Below, piece by piece: positions 9,520 to 17,047 of a stretch of DNA of 41,155 nt. The position numbers and the translations under genes were made by a program. Each line of letters starts with the position of its first letter. Position 1 is the stretch's first letter. This DNA is from an uncultured Bacteroides sp. (GTDB lineage Bacteria > Bacteroidota > Bacteroidia > Bacteroidales > Bacteroidaceae): positions 1-41,155 of the forward strand of contig CAMQVH010000023.1 of assembly GCA_947038155.1 (NCBI GenBank), read 5' to 3'. The notes below the pieces were generated by a model that saw nothing but the letters and a program-made list of their open reading frames with translations, made no database searches and was not told where the DNA came from.

Positions 9520-10440
9520 ATGAACAAAACCAAAATCGGAATATTCCTTTCTCTGCTGTTGCTGATTGGATTGACTTCCTGCGGGGAGCAAAAGTCGAAC
9601 AATAAGCTATTGCTGAATGAAGTCCTGATAGACAATCAAAATAACTTTCAGGATGACTACGGCTTGCACAGTGCATGGATTGAAATATTCAACAAATCAT
9701 ACGGTAGCGCAGACTTAGCAGCTTGTTTATTGAAAGTAAGCAGCCAGCCGGGCGATACAGTAACCTATTTTATCCCGAAAGGTGACATACTTACATTAGT
9801 AAAGCCACGCCAACATGCGTTATTTTGGGCAGATGGCGAACCTAATCGTGGTACCTTCCATACCAGCTTCAAACTGAACCCCGAAACAGCCAATTGGGTT
9901 GGTCTTTTTGATTCAGGCAGAAAGCTACTGGATCAAGTTGTCATACCAGCAGGAACTTTAGGTCCCAACCAGTCTTATGCACGCATAAGTGACGGAGCAG
10001 CAGACTGGGAAGTAAAAGGCGGAAGCAAAGACAAATACGTAACCCCGAGCACGAACAACAAAACCCTTGACAGTAATGCCAAGATGGAAAAGTTCGAAGA
10101 ACATGACTCAGTCGGTATCGGTATGTCTATTTCAGCCATGAGCGTAGTATTCTGCGGATTGATTCTTCTCTTCATTGCCTTCAAGGTGGTAGGTAAAGTT
10201 GCTGTCAACCTGAGCAAACGCAATGCGATGAAGGCTAAAGGCATCGATAAAGTCGAAGCAAAAGAGCTTTCACAGGCTCCAGGTGAAGTTTATGCTGCTA
10301 TTTCAATGGCATTACACGAAATGCAGGATGAGGTACACGACGTAGAAGAAACGGTGCTGACCATCACTCGTGTGAAGCGCAGTTATTCACCGTGGAGTTC
10401 GAAGATTTACACCTTGCGTGAAAATCCTAACAGAAAGTAA
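9520..10440 (+). CDS. OadG/MmdD-like subunit fused to a periplasmic lamin-tail domain; lipoprotein
   Basis: This 306-residue protein takes the place of the small OadG/MmdD assembly subunit. Order: a lipoprotein signal with LTSC and Cys21; a lamin-tail domain at about 28-180 (LLLNEVLIDN, AWIEIFNKS, ALFWADGEP, NWVGLFDSG, NQSYARISDG); one membrane helix at about 199-222; and a cytoplasmic tail with EVYAAISMAL, a His/Asp/Glu stretch and SPWSSKIYTLRENP. The last two parts are OadG-like. The lamin-tail domain should lie in the periplasm. The ATG at 9520 gives a proper signal peptide; the open frame extending upstream overlaps mmdA and is not coding. It is third in the operon, between the alpha subunit and the biotin carrier. 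The usual OadG has only about 80-120 residues. Confidence 0.85.
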   Translation: MNKTKIGIFLSLLLLIGLTSCGEQKSNNKLLLNEVLIDNQNNFQDDYGLHSAWIEIFNKSYGSADLAACLLKVSSQPGDTVTYFIPKGDILTLVKPRQHALFWADGEPNRGTFHTSFKLNPETANWVGLFDSGRKLLDQVVIPAGTLGPNQSYARISDGAADWEVKGGSKDKYVTPSTNNKTLDSNAKMEKFEEHDSVGIGMSISAMSVVFCGLILLFIAFKVVGKVAVNLSKRNAMKAKGIDKVEAKELSQAPGEVYAAISMALHEMQDEVHDVEETVLTITRVKRSYSPWSSKIYTLRENPNRK

Positions 10441-10464
10441 ATCATTCCCTAAAAAGATAAAACG

Positions 10465-10899
10465 ATGAAAGAATATAAATATAAAATCAACGGTAACTCA
10501 TACAAAGTAACCATCGGAGATATTGAAGATAATATCGCTCATGTAGAAGTGAACGGTACGCATTACAAAGTAGAAATGGAGAAACAACCGAAAGCTACTC
10601 CCAAACCGGCAGTAGTACGTCCTATGCCTAACTCACCGGCTGCTCCTACCACACCGGTAGTGAAACCGGCTGCTCCTTCTACCGGCAAATCGGGTGTTAA
10701 GTCCCCACTGCCAGGCGTTATCCTTGACATCAAAGTAAATGTAGGTGATACAGTGAAGAGAGGACAGACTATCATTATATTGGAAGCCATGAAGATGGAA
10801 AACAATATCAATGCAGACAAAGACGGTAAAGTGACTGCCATCAATGTCAACAAGGGAGATTCTGTTCTTGAAGGTAATGACCTCGTAATTATTGAATAA
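10465..10899 (+). CDS. mmdC: Biotin carboxyl carrier subunit of methylmalonyl-CoA decarboxylase
   Basis: This 144-residue protein carries CO2 on biotin between the alpha subunit and the membrane beta subunit. It has an N-terminal small beta domain (1-40), a Pro/Ala/Thr-rich swinging linker (about 42-75) and a C-terminal biotinyl domain with EAMKMEN, the biotin being attached at Lys110. Length and layout match MmdC/PCC-type gamma subunits. It lies 24 bases after the LTD-OadG gene and 1 base before mmdB, so translation of the two is probably coupled. Confidence 0.93.
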   Translation: MKEYKYKINGNSYKVTIGDIEDNIAHVEVNGTHYKVEMEKQPKATPKPAVVRPMPNSPAAPTTPVVKPAAPSTGKSGVKSPLPGVILDIKVNVGDTVKRGQTIIILEAMKMENNINADKDGKVTAINVNKGDSVLEGNDLVIIE

Positions 10900-10900
10900 T

Positions 10901-12061
10901 ATGGGAGATTTTATTAACTTTTTAGGAAATAACCTTGCCGATTTCTGGACCTACACGGGATTTGCCAACGCGACAGGTGGACATATTGCTATGATCATTA
11001 TTGGTTTAGGCTTTATTTACTTAGCTGTAGCCAAAGAGTTCGAGCCGATGTTGTTAATTCCTATCGGATTCGGTATTCTGATCGGTAATATACCTTTCAA
11101 TATGGACGCCGGACTAAAAGTCGGTATATATGAAGAAGGTTCTGTATTGAACATATTGTATCAGGGAGTAACGTCCGGCTGGTATCCACCGCTCATCTTC
11201 TTAGGTATCGGTGCCATGACAGACTTCTCGGCACTGATCTCCAATCCGAAGCTGATGCTGATCGGTGCAGCTGCCCAGTTTGGTATCTTCGGTGCATACA
11301 TGATTGCATTGGAAATGGGATTTGACCCGATGCAGGCCGGTGCTATCGGTATCATCGGTGGAGCAGATGGTCCGACAGCTATCTTCCTTTCGTCCAAGCT
11401 GGCACCTAACTTAATGGGAGCCATTGCGGTATCCGCCTACTCTTATATGGCGTTAGTTCCGGTGATACAGCCGCCTATCATGCGTCTGCTCACCACCAAG
11501 CACGAACGCGTTATCCGTATGAAACCGCCACGTGCCGTTTCTCATACAGAGAAAGTGATTTTCCCGATTATCGGTCTGTTGCTAACCTGCTTCCTGGTTC
11601 CTTCCGGTCTGCCTCTGCTGGGTATGCTGTTCTTCGGTAACCTGTTGAAAGAAAGTGGTGTAACCCGTCGTCTGGCTAACACAGCCAGCGGTCCGCTGAT
11701 TGACGTTATCACTATCCTGTTAGGTTTGACAGTAGGTGCCTCTACTCAGGCTTCCGAGTTCCTGACACTCGACTCCATCAAGATCTTCGCCCTCGGTGCA
11801 CTGTCATTTATCATTGCTACCGCATCAGGTGTGATCTTCGTTAAGATCTTCAACCTCTTCCTCAAGAAGGGCAATAAGATCAATCCGTTGATCGGTAATG
11901 CAGGTGTATCTGCCGTTCCCGACTCTGCACGTATCTCACAAGTTGTCGGTCTGGAATATGATCCTACCAACTACTTGCTGATGCACGCTATGGGTCCGAA
12001 CGTAGCAGGTGTAATCGGTTCGGCTGTTGCTGCCGGTATCCTGTTAGGATTCTTAATGTAG
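10901..12061 (+). CDS. mmdB: Na+-translocating decarboxylase beta subunit
   Basis: This 386-residue polytopic inner-membrane protein decarboxylates carboxybiotin and exports Na+. The family core is clear: GAIGIIGGADGPTAIF contains the conserved Asp needed for Na+ transport in OadB, and the C-terminal GPNVAGVIGSAVAAG holds the conserved Asn-Gly-Ser set. I start at ATG 10901, directly after the biotin-carrier stop; a TTG at 10892 would overlap that gene without a better start. It is the last gene of the operon. A second, clearly paralogous beta subunit lies at 21507-22742. Confidence 0.93.
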   Translation: MGDFINFLGNNLADFWTYTGFANATGGHIAMIIIGLGFIYLAVAKEFEPMLLIPIGFGILIGNIPFNMDAGLKVGIYEEGSVLNILYQGVTSGWYPPLIFLGIGAMTDFSALISNPKLMLIGAAAQFGIFGAYMIALEMGFDPMQAGAIGIIGGADGPTAIFLSSKLAPNLMGAIAVSAYSYMALVPVIQPPIMRLLTTKHERVIRMKPPRAVSHTEKVIFPIIGLLLTCFLVPSGLPLLGMLFFGNLLKESGVTRRLANTASGPLIDVITILLGLTVGASTQASEFLTLDSIKIFALGALSFIIATASGVIFVKIFNLFLKKGNKINPLIGNAGVSAVPDSARISQVVGLEYDPTNYLLMHAMGPNVAGVIGSAVAAGILLGFLM

Positions 12062-12114
12062 GGACAAGGTACCTCTGCCAGGCTTCCATTCGGAATGCCG
12101 GGACAAAATATTAG

Positions 12115-12160
12115 GTGCGGATATTGCTGTTTTAGATGCAATATCCGCACTTATCATTAT
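12115..12160 (+). terminator. Hairpin ending the methylmalonyl-CoA decarboxylase operon
   Basis: GTGCGGATATTGC (12115-12127) and GCAATATCCGCAC (12138-12150) form a perfect 13-bp stem with a 10-base loop. The following sequence is T-rich but interrupted (TTATCATTATG). The position, about 55 bases past the mmdB stop, supports a terminator or a 3'-end stabilising hairpin. Confidence 0.65.
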
Positions 12161-12202
12161 GTTATCTTCTCTTATCATTCCGTTAATCTATTCCAAAAAG
12201 GC

Positions 12203-12217
12203 TACGAATAATTCGTA
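12203..12217. promoter_or_regulatory. Palindrome upstream of the TPR gene
   Basis: TACGAAT-A-ATTCGTA has 7-bp arms around a single base, 57 bases before the TPR start codon. It is operator-like in size. A further TACGA occurs just downstream (12219-12224 region). No regulator is identified. Confidence 0.35.
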
Positions 12218-12274
12218 AATACGATATTTTTTAGCATCTTGCGTCTTTGTTACGACACACTAAAATAAATATTT

Positions 12275-13609
12275 ATGAAACGGATGATTCTCCTCGCCTT
12301 CCTTTGTACCACCACCCTGGTGATGGCGCAACGTATCAATCATGTTCAGGAAGCAATAGCAAACTACGATTACGAGGCAGCTCTCACTCTCATTGCCAAA
12401 GAAAAGCCGACGATCCCCCTACTCTTGCAAAAAGGTAAAGCACAACGGGGACTTGGGATGAACACAGAAGCACTTTCCACTTATCAGGAAATCATAGCCA
12501 ATGACACTGCCAATACCCGTGCATATATCGAAGCAGCCGAATGCTGCCGTTCATTGGCCAAATACCAACAGGCACTGAAATATTATGAACAGGCACTCGA
12601 TCTGAATCCGGAAAACAAATATGTGCGTATTCAATACATCGGATTACTACTCTCCTTACAGAAGTTTCAGGATGCTTTAGGAGAAAGTAGCCTGATGACA
12701 GAGAAAGACAGTTCCGCCATCGCCTTGCATCTGCAAGCCCAAAGTTTCGAAGGTATGGGAGAACTTCTCCCCGCCACGGGGTGCTACTATAATATACAGG
12801 AGAAATACCCCGACGACTATCTTGCCGCCGCCAAACTCGCCGCACTGAACATAGCCGGTTCTTATTTCAACGAAGCAATTGAAGCCACGGAGAAATATCG
12901 ACAGATTGACACCACCAACATCGCTGTCAACCGTCAGAATGCACTGGCATATTGTCTGAACAAGGACTACCCTACCGCTATCCGGCGGTATGAATACCTG
13001 GTGAGCCAAGGCGACAGTTCTTTTCATACCTGTTATTATCTGGGTATCAGCTATTATGCGGAAGAGAAATATTACGAAGCACATGACTTTCTGGAAGCCG
13101 CCCGAAAACATGATCCTGAAAATGTAAACCTGCTTTATTATCTCGGCCGTGCCTGCGCCAAGACTTCATGGAAGAAGTCAGGCGTAGAGTATCTCGAAAA
13201 AGCGCTTGATCTGACTATTCCCAAAGACAGTAATATGGTACGGCTCTATATTGGCATGACCGACTGCTACAAAATGGCACAGATGCCCAAAGAGCAGATT
13301 GAATCGATCAGAGAACGCTACCGGAAATACGATAAACAAAATCATAAGCTGCTCTATGATATGGCTTTCATTTATTTCTATTCGCTGAAAGACAAGAAAA
13401 ACACCGAACGCTGTCTGGAAGCATTCTTAAAAACACGCCCGAAAGAAGATAAGGAAGAAGAAGCGAAACTAAACGAACGAGGCGAACTCGTTTTAGGCAC
13501 TAAGAATTATTATAATGCTGCAGCCAACTGGCTGAAAGACATTCAAAGTAAGCAAAAGATAGAAGATTTCTTCTTGGGAGGAAATGTGCCCGCTCAGAAA
13601 CCGGAATAA
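12275..13609 (+). CDS. Exported tetratricopeptide-repeat protein
   Basis: This 444-residue protein begins with a Sec signal peptide (MKRMILLAFLC core, likely cut after VMA-Q) and then carries TPR helices throughout: AYIEAAECCRSLAKYQQALKYYEQALDLNP-type repeats at about 75-140 and again through 230-330. TPR proteins are scaffolds, so the partner cannot be named; a periplasmic or outer-membrane assembly role is possible. It stands alone, bounded by the mmdB hairpin and by a bidirectional terminator shared with the convergent aldolase gene. There is no lipobox. Confidence 0.8.
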   Translation: MKRMILLAFLCTTTLVMAQRINHVQEAIANYDYEAALTLIAKEKPTIPLLLQKGKAQRGLGMNTEALSTYQEIIANDTANTRAYIEAAECCRSLAKYQQALKYYEQALDLNPENKYVRIQYIGLLLSLQKFQDALGESSLMTEKDSSAIALHLQAQSFEGMGELLPATGCYYNIQEKYPDDYLAAAKLAALNIAGSYFNEAIEATEKYRQIDTTNIAVNRQNALAYCLNKDYPTAIRRYEYLVSQGDSSFHTCYYLGISYYAEEKYYEAHDFLEAARKHDPENVNLLYYLGRACAKTSWKKSGVEYLEKALDLTIPKDSNMVRLYIGMTDCYKMAQMPKEQIESIRERYRKYDKQNHKLLYDMAFIYFYSLKDKKNTERCLEAFLKTRPKEDKEEEAKLNERGELVLGTKNYYNAAANWLKDIQSKQKIEDFFLGGNVPAQKPE

Positions 13610-13629
13610 GCAGATAAAGGATATTACGT

Positions 13630-13668
13630 AAAAAAAGCTGCAACCGTCAAACGATTGCAGCCTTTCTA
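13630..13668. terminator. Bidirectional terminator between the TPR gene and fba
   Basis: GCTGCAA (13637-13643) pairs with TTGCAGC (13655-13661), extended inside by CG/CG around a short loop. Seven A residues precede it (a T run on the minus strand, ending fba) and CTTTCTAT follows it on the plus strand (ending the TPR gene). Confidence 0.8.
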
Positions 13669-13688
13669 TATAATAGGATAATCTGTGA

Positions 13689-14693
13689 TTATTCAGCCAA
13701 TTTGTTGTCTGAACCCAGCACATTAAGGATTTTGTGCTTATACAGTTTTTCCATGTTGTCACGAGCCGGACCAAGATACTTACGTGGGTCGAATTCAGCT
13801 GGTTTTTCAGCGAAAGTCTTACGGATAGCAGCAGTCATAGCCAGACGAGAGTCTGAGTCGATGTTGATTTTGCAAACAGCAGACTTGGCAGCTTTACGCA
13901 ATTCTTCTTCAGGAATACCGATAGCAGCTTTCAGAGCACCACCAAATTTGTTGATAGTTTCAACTTCTTCTTCAGGAACTGAAGATGATCCGTGAAGTAC
14001 GATAGGGAATCCCGGAAGTTTTTCCATTACAGCATCCAATACTTCGAAAGCCAATGGAGGAGGAACCATACGACCGGTAGCCGGATCGATGTGGCACTGT
14101 TCCGGAGTAAACTTATAAGCACCGTGAGAAGTACCGATAGAGATAGCCAATGAGTCGCAACCTGTACGAGTAGCGAAATCGATTACTTCTTCAGGGTCAG
14201 TATATGTGTGGTGGTCAGAAGAAACTTCATCTTCTACACCTGCCAATACACCAAGTTCACCTTCAACTGTTACGTCGAACTGATGAGCGTATTCAACCAC
14301 CTTCTTAGTCAAAGCAACGTTTTCTTCGTAAGGAAGATGAGAACCGTCGATCATGACTGAAGAGAAACCTGAATCGATGCAAGATTTGCAAGTTTCAAAA
14401 GTATCTCCGTGGTCAAGGTGAAGAACGATTTCAGGATGTGCACAACCTAATTCTTTTGCGTACTCTACAGCACCCTGAGCCATGTAACGCAACAAAGTAG
14501 CGTTAGCATACTGACGAGCACCTTTAGAAACCTGAAGAATCACCGGAGATTTTGTTTCTACTGCAGCCTTGATGATAGCCTGCATCTGTTCCATATTGTT
14601 GAAGTTGAATGCTGGGATAGCGTATCCACCCTTAATAGCCTTAGCAAACATGTCTCTTGTGTTTACCAATCCTAAGTCTTTGTAATTAACCAT
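13689..14693 (-). CDS. fba: Class II fructose-1,6-bisphosphate aldolase
   Basis: This 334-residue zinc aldolase cleaves fructose-1,6-bisphosphate in glycolysis. The family residues are visible: catalytic Asp94 and zinc ligand His95 in LHLDHGD, zinc ligands His190 (GTSHGAYK) and His234 (VLHGSSSV), and phosphate-binding glycine/serine segments around them. The N terminus (MVNYKDLGLVNTRDMFAKA) matches the long-type class II enzymes of Bacteroidota. It is monocistronic, with a TACTTTTG promoter element about 40 bases upstream and a shared terminator downstream. Confidence 0.96.
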   Translation of the reverse strand: MVNYKDLGLVNTRDMFAKAIKGGYAIPAFNFNNMEQMQAIIKAAVETKSPVILQVSKGARQYANATLLRYMAQGAVEYAKELGCAHPEIVLHLDHGDTFETCKSCIDSGFSSVMIDGSHLPYEENVALTKKVVEYAHQFDVTVEGELGVLAGVEDEVSSDHHTYTDPEEVIDFATRTGCDSLAISIGTSHGAYKFTPEQCHIDPATGRMVPPPLAFEVLDAVMEKLPGFPIVLHGSSSVPEEEVETINKFGGALKAAIGIPEEELRKAAKSAVCKINIDSDSRLAMTAAIRKTFAEKPAEFDPRKYLGPARDNMEKLYKHKILNVLGSDNKLAE

Positions 14694-14732
14694 TTTGTTT
14701 AAAGTTTATTGTTAGTGAATTAAAATTCTACG

Positions 14733-14740
14733 CAAAAGTA
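14733..14740 (-). promoter_or_regulatory. -7 promoter element of fba
   Basis: On the minus strand this reads TACTTTTG, a match to TAnnTTTG, about 40 bases upstream of the fba start codon. The -33 region (GTTATTCGG on the minus strand) is only a partial match. Confidence 0.55.
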
Positions 14741-14820
14741 AGCATTATCCACCGAATAACGAGCATCGGAAAGAAAAATATAATAGAAAAAGGTTTAAAT
14801 CGATCAGCAAATATTCATCC

Positions 14821-14859
14821 GCAAGCGGGTCTGACATTAGATTGTAATGTCCACCTTGC
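14821..14859. repeat. Inverted repeat between the divergent fba and rpmE2 genes
   Basis: The stretch 14694-15094 holds no gene, only control sequences for fba and rpmE2. Within it, GACATTA (14833-14839) and TAATGTC (14845-14851) are perfect arms. GGT/ACC and GCAAG (14821-14825)/CTTGC (14855-14859) extend the symmetry with small internal loops. It may be an operator or a transcribed hairpin. Confidence 0.45.
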
Positions 14860-14985
14860 AAATAAACGGCTGAAAGTTTCTATCTAAAAACAGGTATTAT
14901 ACCATAAAAAGCACAAGGCATTCTTTTCGTGCCAATCATATAATTCATAGAAATAGCATAATTCACAGAAGTTTTTTCAGCAAAG

Positions 14986-15018
14986 TTTTTTCTATTTCGG
15001 AGAAATGTACTATCTTTG
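14986..15018 (+). promoter_or_regulatory. rpmE2 promoter and start of its leader
   Basis: TATCTTTG (15011-15018) matches TAnnTTTG, with a TTTTTTC tract at 14986-14992 about 19 bases upstream. The resulting leader of roughly 70 bases contains a hairpin, ACTATTT (15040-15046) with AAATAGT (15054-15060), which could take part in translational control of L31. Confidence 0.65.
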
Positions 15019-15094
15019 CGCTCTGAAAATGACCATTACACTATTTCTTACCAAAATAGTAACAGAATATAAATTAAAAAAAGCAGATACTGAA

Positions 15095-15349
15095 ATGAAA
15101 AAAGGCCTTCATCCAGAATCATACCGTCCGGTAGTATTCAAAGATATGTCAAATGGTGATATGTTTTTGTCTAAATCAACTGTAGCAACTAAAGAAACCA
15201 TCGAATTCGAAGGTGAAACTTATCCGTTGCTGAAGATTGAAATCTCAAACACTTCTCACCCGTTCTATACAGGTAAATCTACATTGGTAGATACTGCAGG
15301 TCGCGTTGATAAGTTCATGAGCCGTTACGGTGACCGTAAGAAGAAATAA
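15095..15349 (+). CDS. rpmE2: 50S ribosomal protein L31 type B
   Basis: This 84-residue ribosomal protein bridges the two subunits. Type B hallmarks are [19 protein letters not shown] at the N terminus, SHPFYTGK in the middle and a basic end. The zinc-binding CxxC motif of type A L31 is absent. The ATG at 15095 is the family start; the frame is open upstream to 15005, but that stretch contains the promoter and leader. It is monocistronic with a strong terminator directly after it. Confidence 0.96.
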   Translation: MKKGLHPESYRPVVFKDMSNGDMFLSKSTVATKETIEFEGETYPLLKIEISNTSHPFYTGKSTLVDTAGRVDKFMSRYGDRKKK

Positions 15350-15368
15350 TTCAATCTTTCGTTAAGAT

Positions 15369-15410
15369 GAAAAAAGAGGAGATTTCCGGTTGGAAATTTC
15401 CTCTTTTTCG
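15369..15410 (+). terminator. rpmE2 terminator
   Basis: Arms at 15371-15387 and 15392-15408 (GAGGAGATTTCC with GGAAATTTCCTC plus flanking A5/T5) form a long stem with one mismatch and a 4-base loop. The T run is on the plus strand. Confidence 0.85.
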
Positions 15411-15428
15411 TTTCATAGATAAACTAAA

Positions 15429-15600
15429 GGACCGCACCATTCTTCACAGAGTAGTGCGGTCCGTATATTAACTGGCTAAGGGGAACTATTACCAGATAAT
15501 ATAAAAATGGTATAGTTAAGGGAATATACCATACCATTATATTGTCTGATCTCCTGAAAAATGATGGTTTATTAAATAGTACTATTCAGGAGAAATACTT
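15429..15600. other. Gene-free stretch rich in hairpins
   Basis: No reading frame is supported in 15350-15994. In this part I see four folds. GGACCGCAC (15429-15437) with GTGCGGTCC (15454-15462) is a terminator-like hairpin with a T-rich tail on the minus strand. CAGATAATAT (15493-15502) pairs with ATATTGTCTG (15539-15548), with one G-U on the plus strand. TGGTATA (15508-15514) pairs with TATACCA (15525-15531), and the same TGGTATA can instead pair upstream with ACTATTACCA (15485-15494). CTCCTGAA (15551-15558) pairs with TTCAGGAG (15585-15592). This may be a second structured RNA or the extended 3' end of a neighbouring transcript. Confidence 0.45.
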
Positions 15601-15629
15601 CCTATTATATATAATAATATTCAGCAGGC

Positions 15630-15827
15630 AAAAAAGACGGTCCTGCTGACCCGTTGCACTACATATTACAGTCCACGAGGGATGAGATACAGTGGGCGCA
15701 TTAACGCTCCACACGGGGGACAGAACCGTATATCTAAGGAAGCCACGAGCATATTCCCACATGCTCGTAGCTTAAATTCGAGAATTAAATTCTCATATCG
15801 CATTCCGCGACTGTAATACTAGTGCGG
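15630..15827 (-). ncRNA. Structured minus-strand RNA, 6S-like (ssrS candidate)
   Basis: The inferred transcript is about 198 nt. Its 5' part GCACTA-GTATTACAGTC (15825-15809) pairs with the 3' part GACTGTAATAT-G-TAGTGC (15673-15656), giving 17 pairs with one bulge. A G-U pair that is only possible on the minus strand fixes the orientation. Further in, ATGAGA/TCTCAT continues the rod after an internal bubble, and ACGAGCAT/ATGCTCGT forms a strong inner hairpin. The 3' end is an intrinsic terminator (ACGG-TC/GA-CCGT, then CTTTTTT, 15654-15630). CACTTTTG at 15837-15830 (minus) is one base off the -7 consensus. Size, rod shape and bubble fit 6S RNA, which is thought to be represented in this order by the Bacteroidales-1 motif; that identity is inferred, not shown. 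Confidence 0.6.
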
Positions 15828-15964
15828 TGCAAAAGTGGGAATAATCTCTGATAAAATCAACAGAAAAGGCATTTTTTATCTATAAACAATCATTTTCCTT
15901 TAATGTTGATACTAATTTCACATTTCTAATATACCCGTCTTTACTGAACATAGTCAAGTATCAA

Positions 15965-15985
15965 ATTGTTTACTTCCCAAACAAT
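15965..15985. promoter_or_regulatory. Inverted repeat ahead of the RND efflux operon
   Basis: ATTGTTT (15965-15971) and AAACAAT (15979-15985) are perfect 7-bp arms 7 bases apart, ending 9 bases before the adaptor start codon. The size and place suit a repressor site, but no regulator gene is adjacent. Confidence 0.4.
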
Positions 15986-15994
15986 GAACGACTT

Positions 15995-17047
15995 ATGAAA
16001 AATATCTATGTGATTGCACTCGCAGCCATCCTATTTCAGGGCTGCGGGCAAAAAAAAGAGATGACGGCACCCGCCACCCGACCTGTTAAGACAACTATTG
16101 TCGAATCAAGGTCAGTAATCAGAAAAGACTTCTCCGGCATTGTAGAAGCAGTGGAGTATGTCAAACTGGCATTCCGCGTCAGCGGACAGATCATCAGCCT
16201 GCCTGTTATCGAAGGAGAGAAAGTGAAAAAGGGGCAACTGATTGCAGCTATCGATCCCAGAGATATCGCATTGCAGTATGCTGCCACCAAGTCTGCCTAC
16301 GAAACGGCTTCCGCACAAGTGGAACGCAACAAGCGCCTGCTCTCCCGGCAAGCGATCTCCGTGCAGGAGTATGAAATCAGCCTTTCCAATTATCAGAAAG
16401 CGAAATCGGAGTACGAACTGTCCAGCAACAACATGCGTGACACCAAACTGACGGCTCCTTTCGACGGTTCTATCGAGAAGCGGCTGGTGGAGAACTACCA
16501 GCGTGTCAATTCAGGAGAAGGGATCGTACAACTGGTCAACACGCAGAACCTGCGTATCAAGTTCACTATACCGGATGCCTATCTTTATCTCCTCCGTACC
16601 AAAGATCCCCGTTTCCTTGTAGAGTTTGATACCTTCAAGGGCCATGTGTTCAAGGCAAGACTGGAGGAATATCTGGACATATCCACCGAAGGAACGGGTA
16701 TTCCGGTCAGCATCACTATCGACGACCCTTCATTCGACCGGGACTTATATGCCGTGAAGCCCGGCTTCACTTGCAGCATCCGTTTCACAGCCGATGTAGG
16801 CCCGTTGGTGCAGGATAGCTGGACAATCATACCGCTCAGTGCTGTTTTCGGCGAAAGTGACGGAAACAACATGTATGTCTGGGTAGTCGAAGACAACAAG
16901 GTACACAAACGTAAAATCGTTGTCAATGCCCCCACAGGAGAGGCGCAAGTACTCGTGTCCGAAGGCCTGAAACCCGGAGAACAAATCGTCATAGCAGGAG
17001 TATACCAGTTGGTAGAAGGAGAAAGTATTAAATCAATAGACAAATGA
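15995..17047 (+). CDS. RND efflux periplasmic adaptor (membrane fusion) lipoprotein
   Basis: This 350-residue HlyD/AcrA-family adaptor joins the inner-membrane pump to the outer-membrane channel. It has a lipoprotein signal with Cys17 (FQGCG), then the lipoyl-like half-motif LAFRVSGQIISLPVIEGEKV, an alpha-hairpin (about 85-145, AYETASAQVERNKRLL), the returning lipoyl half TAPFDGSI, a beta-barrel and a membrane-proximal domain ending in VSEGLKPGEQIVIAG. Length is typical. Its stop overlaps the pump start by 4 bases (ATGA), so translation is coupled. Confidence 0.93.
   Translation: MKNIYVIALAAILFQGCGQKKEMTAPATRPVKTTIVESRSVIRKDFSGIVEAVEYVKLAFRVSGQIISLPVIEGEKVKKGQLIAAIDPRDIALQYAATKSAYETASAQVERNKRLLSRQAISVQEYEISLSNYQKAKSEYELSSNNMRDTKLTAPFDGSIEKRLVENYQRVNSGEGIVQLVNTQNLRIKFTIPDAYLYLLRTKDPRFLVEFDTFKGHVFKARLEEYLDISTEGTGIPVSITIDDPSFDRDLYAVKPGFTCSIRFTADVGPLVQDSWTIIPLSAVFGESDGNNMYVWVVEDNKVHKRKIVVNAPTGEAQVLVSEGLKPGEQIVIAGVYQLVEGESIKSIDK

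Noticed and set aside
15005..15094. Upstream extension of rpmE2
   Set aside because: It covers the -7 promoter element and leader; [10 protein letters not shown] at 15095 is the family N terminus.
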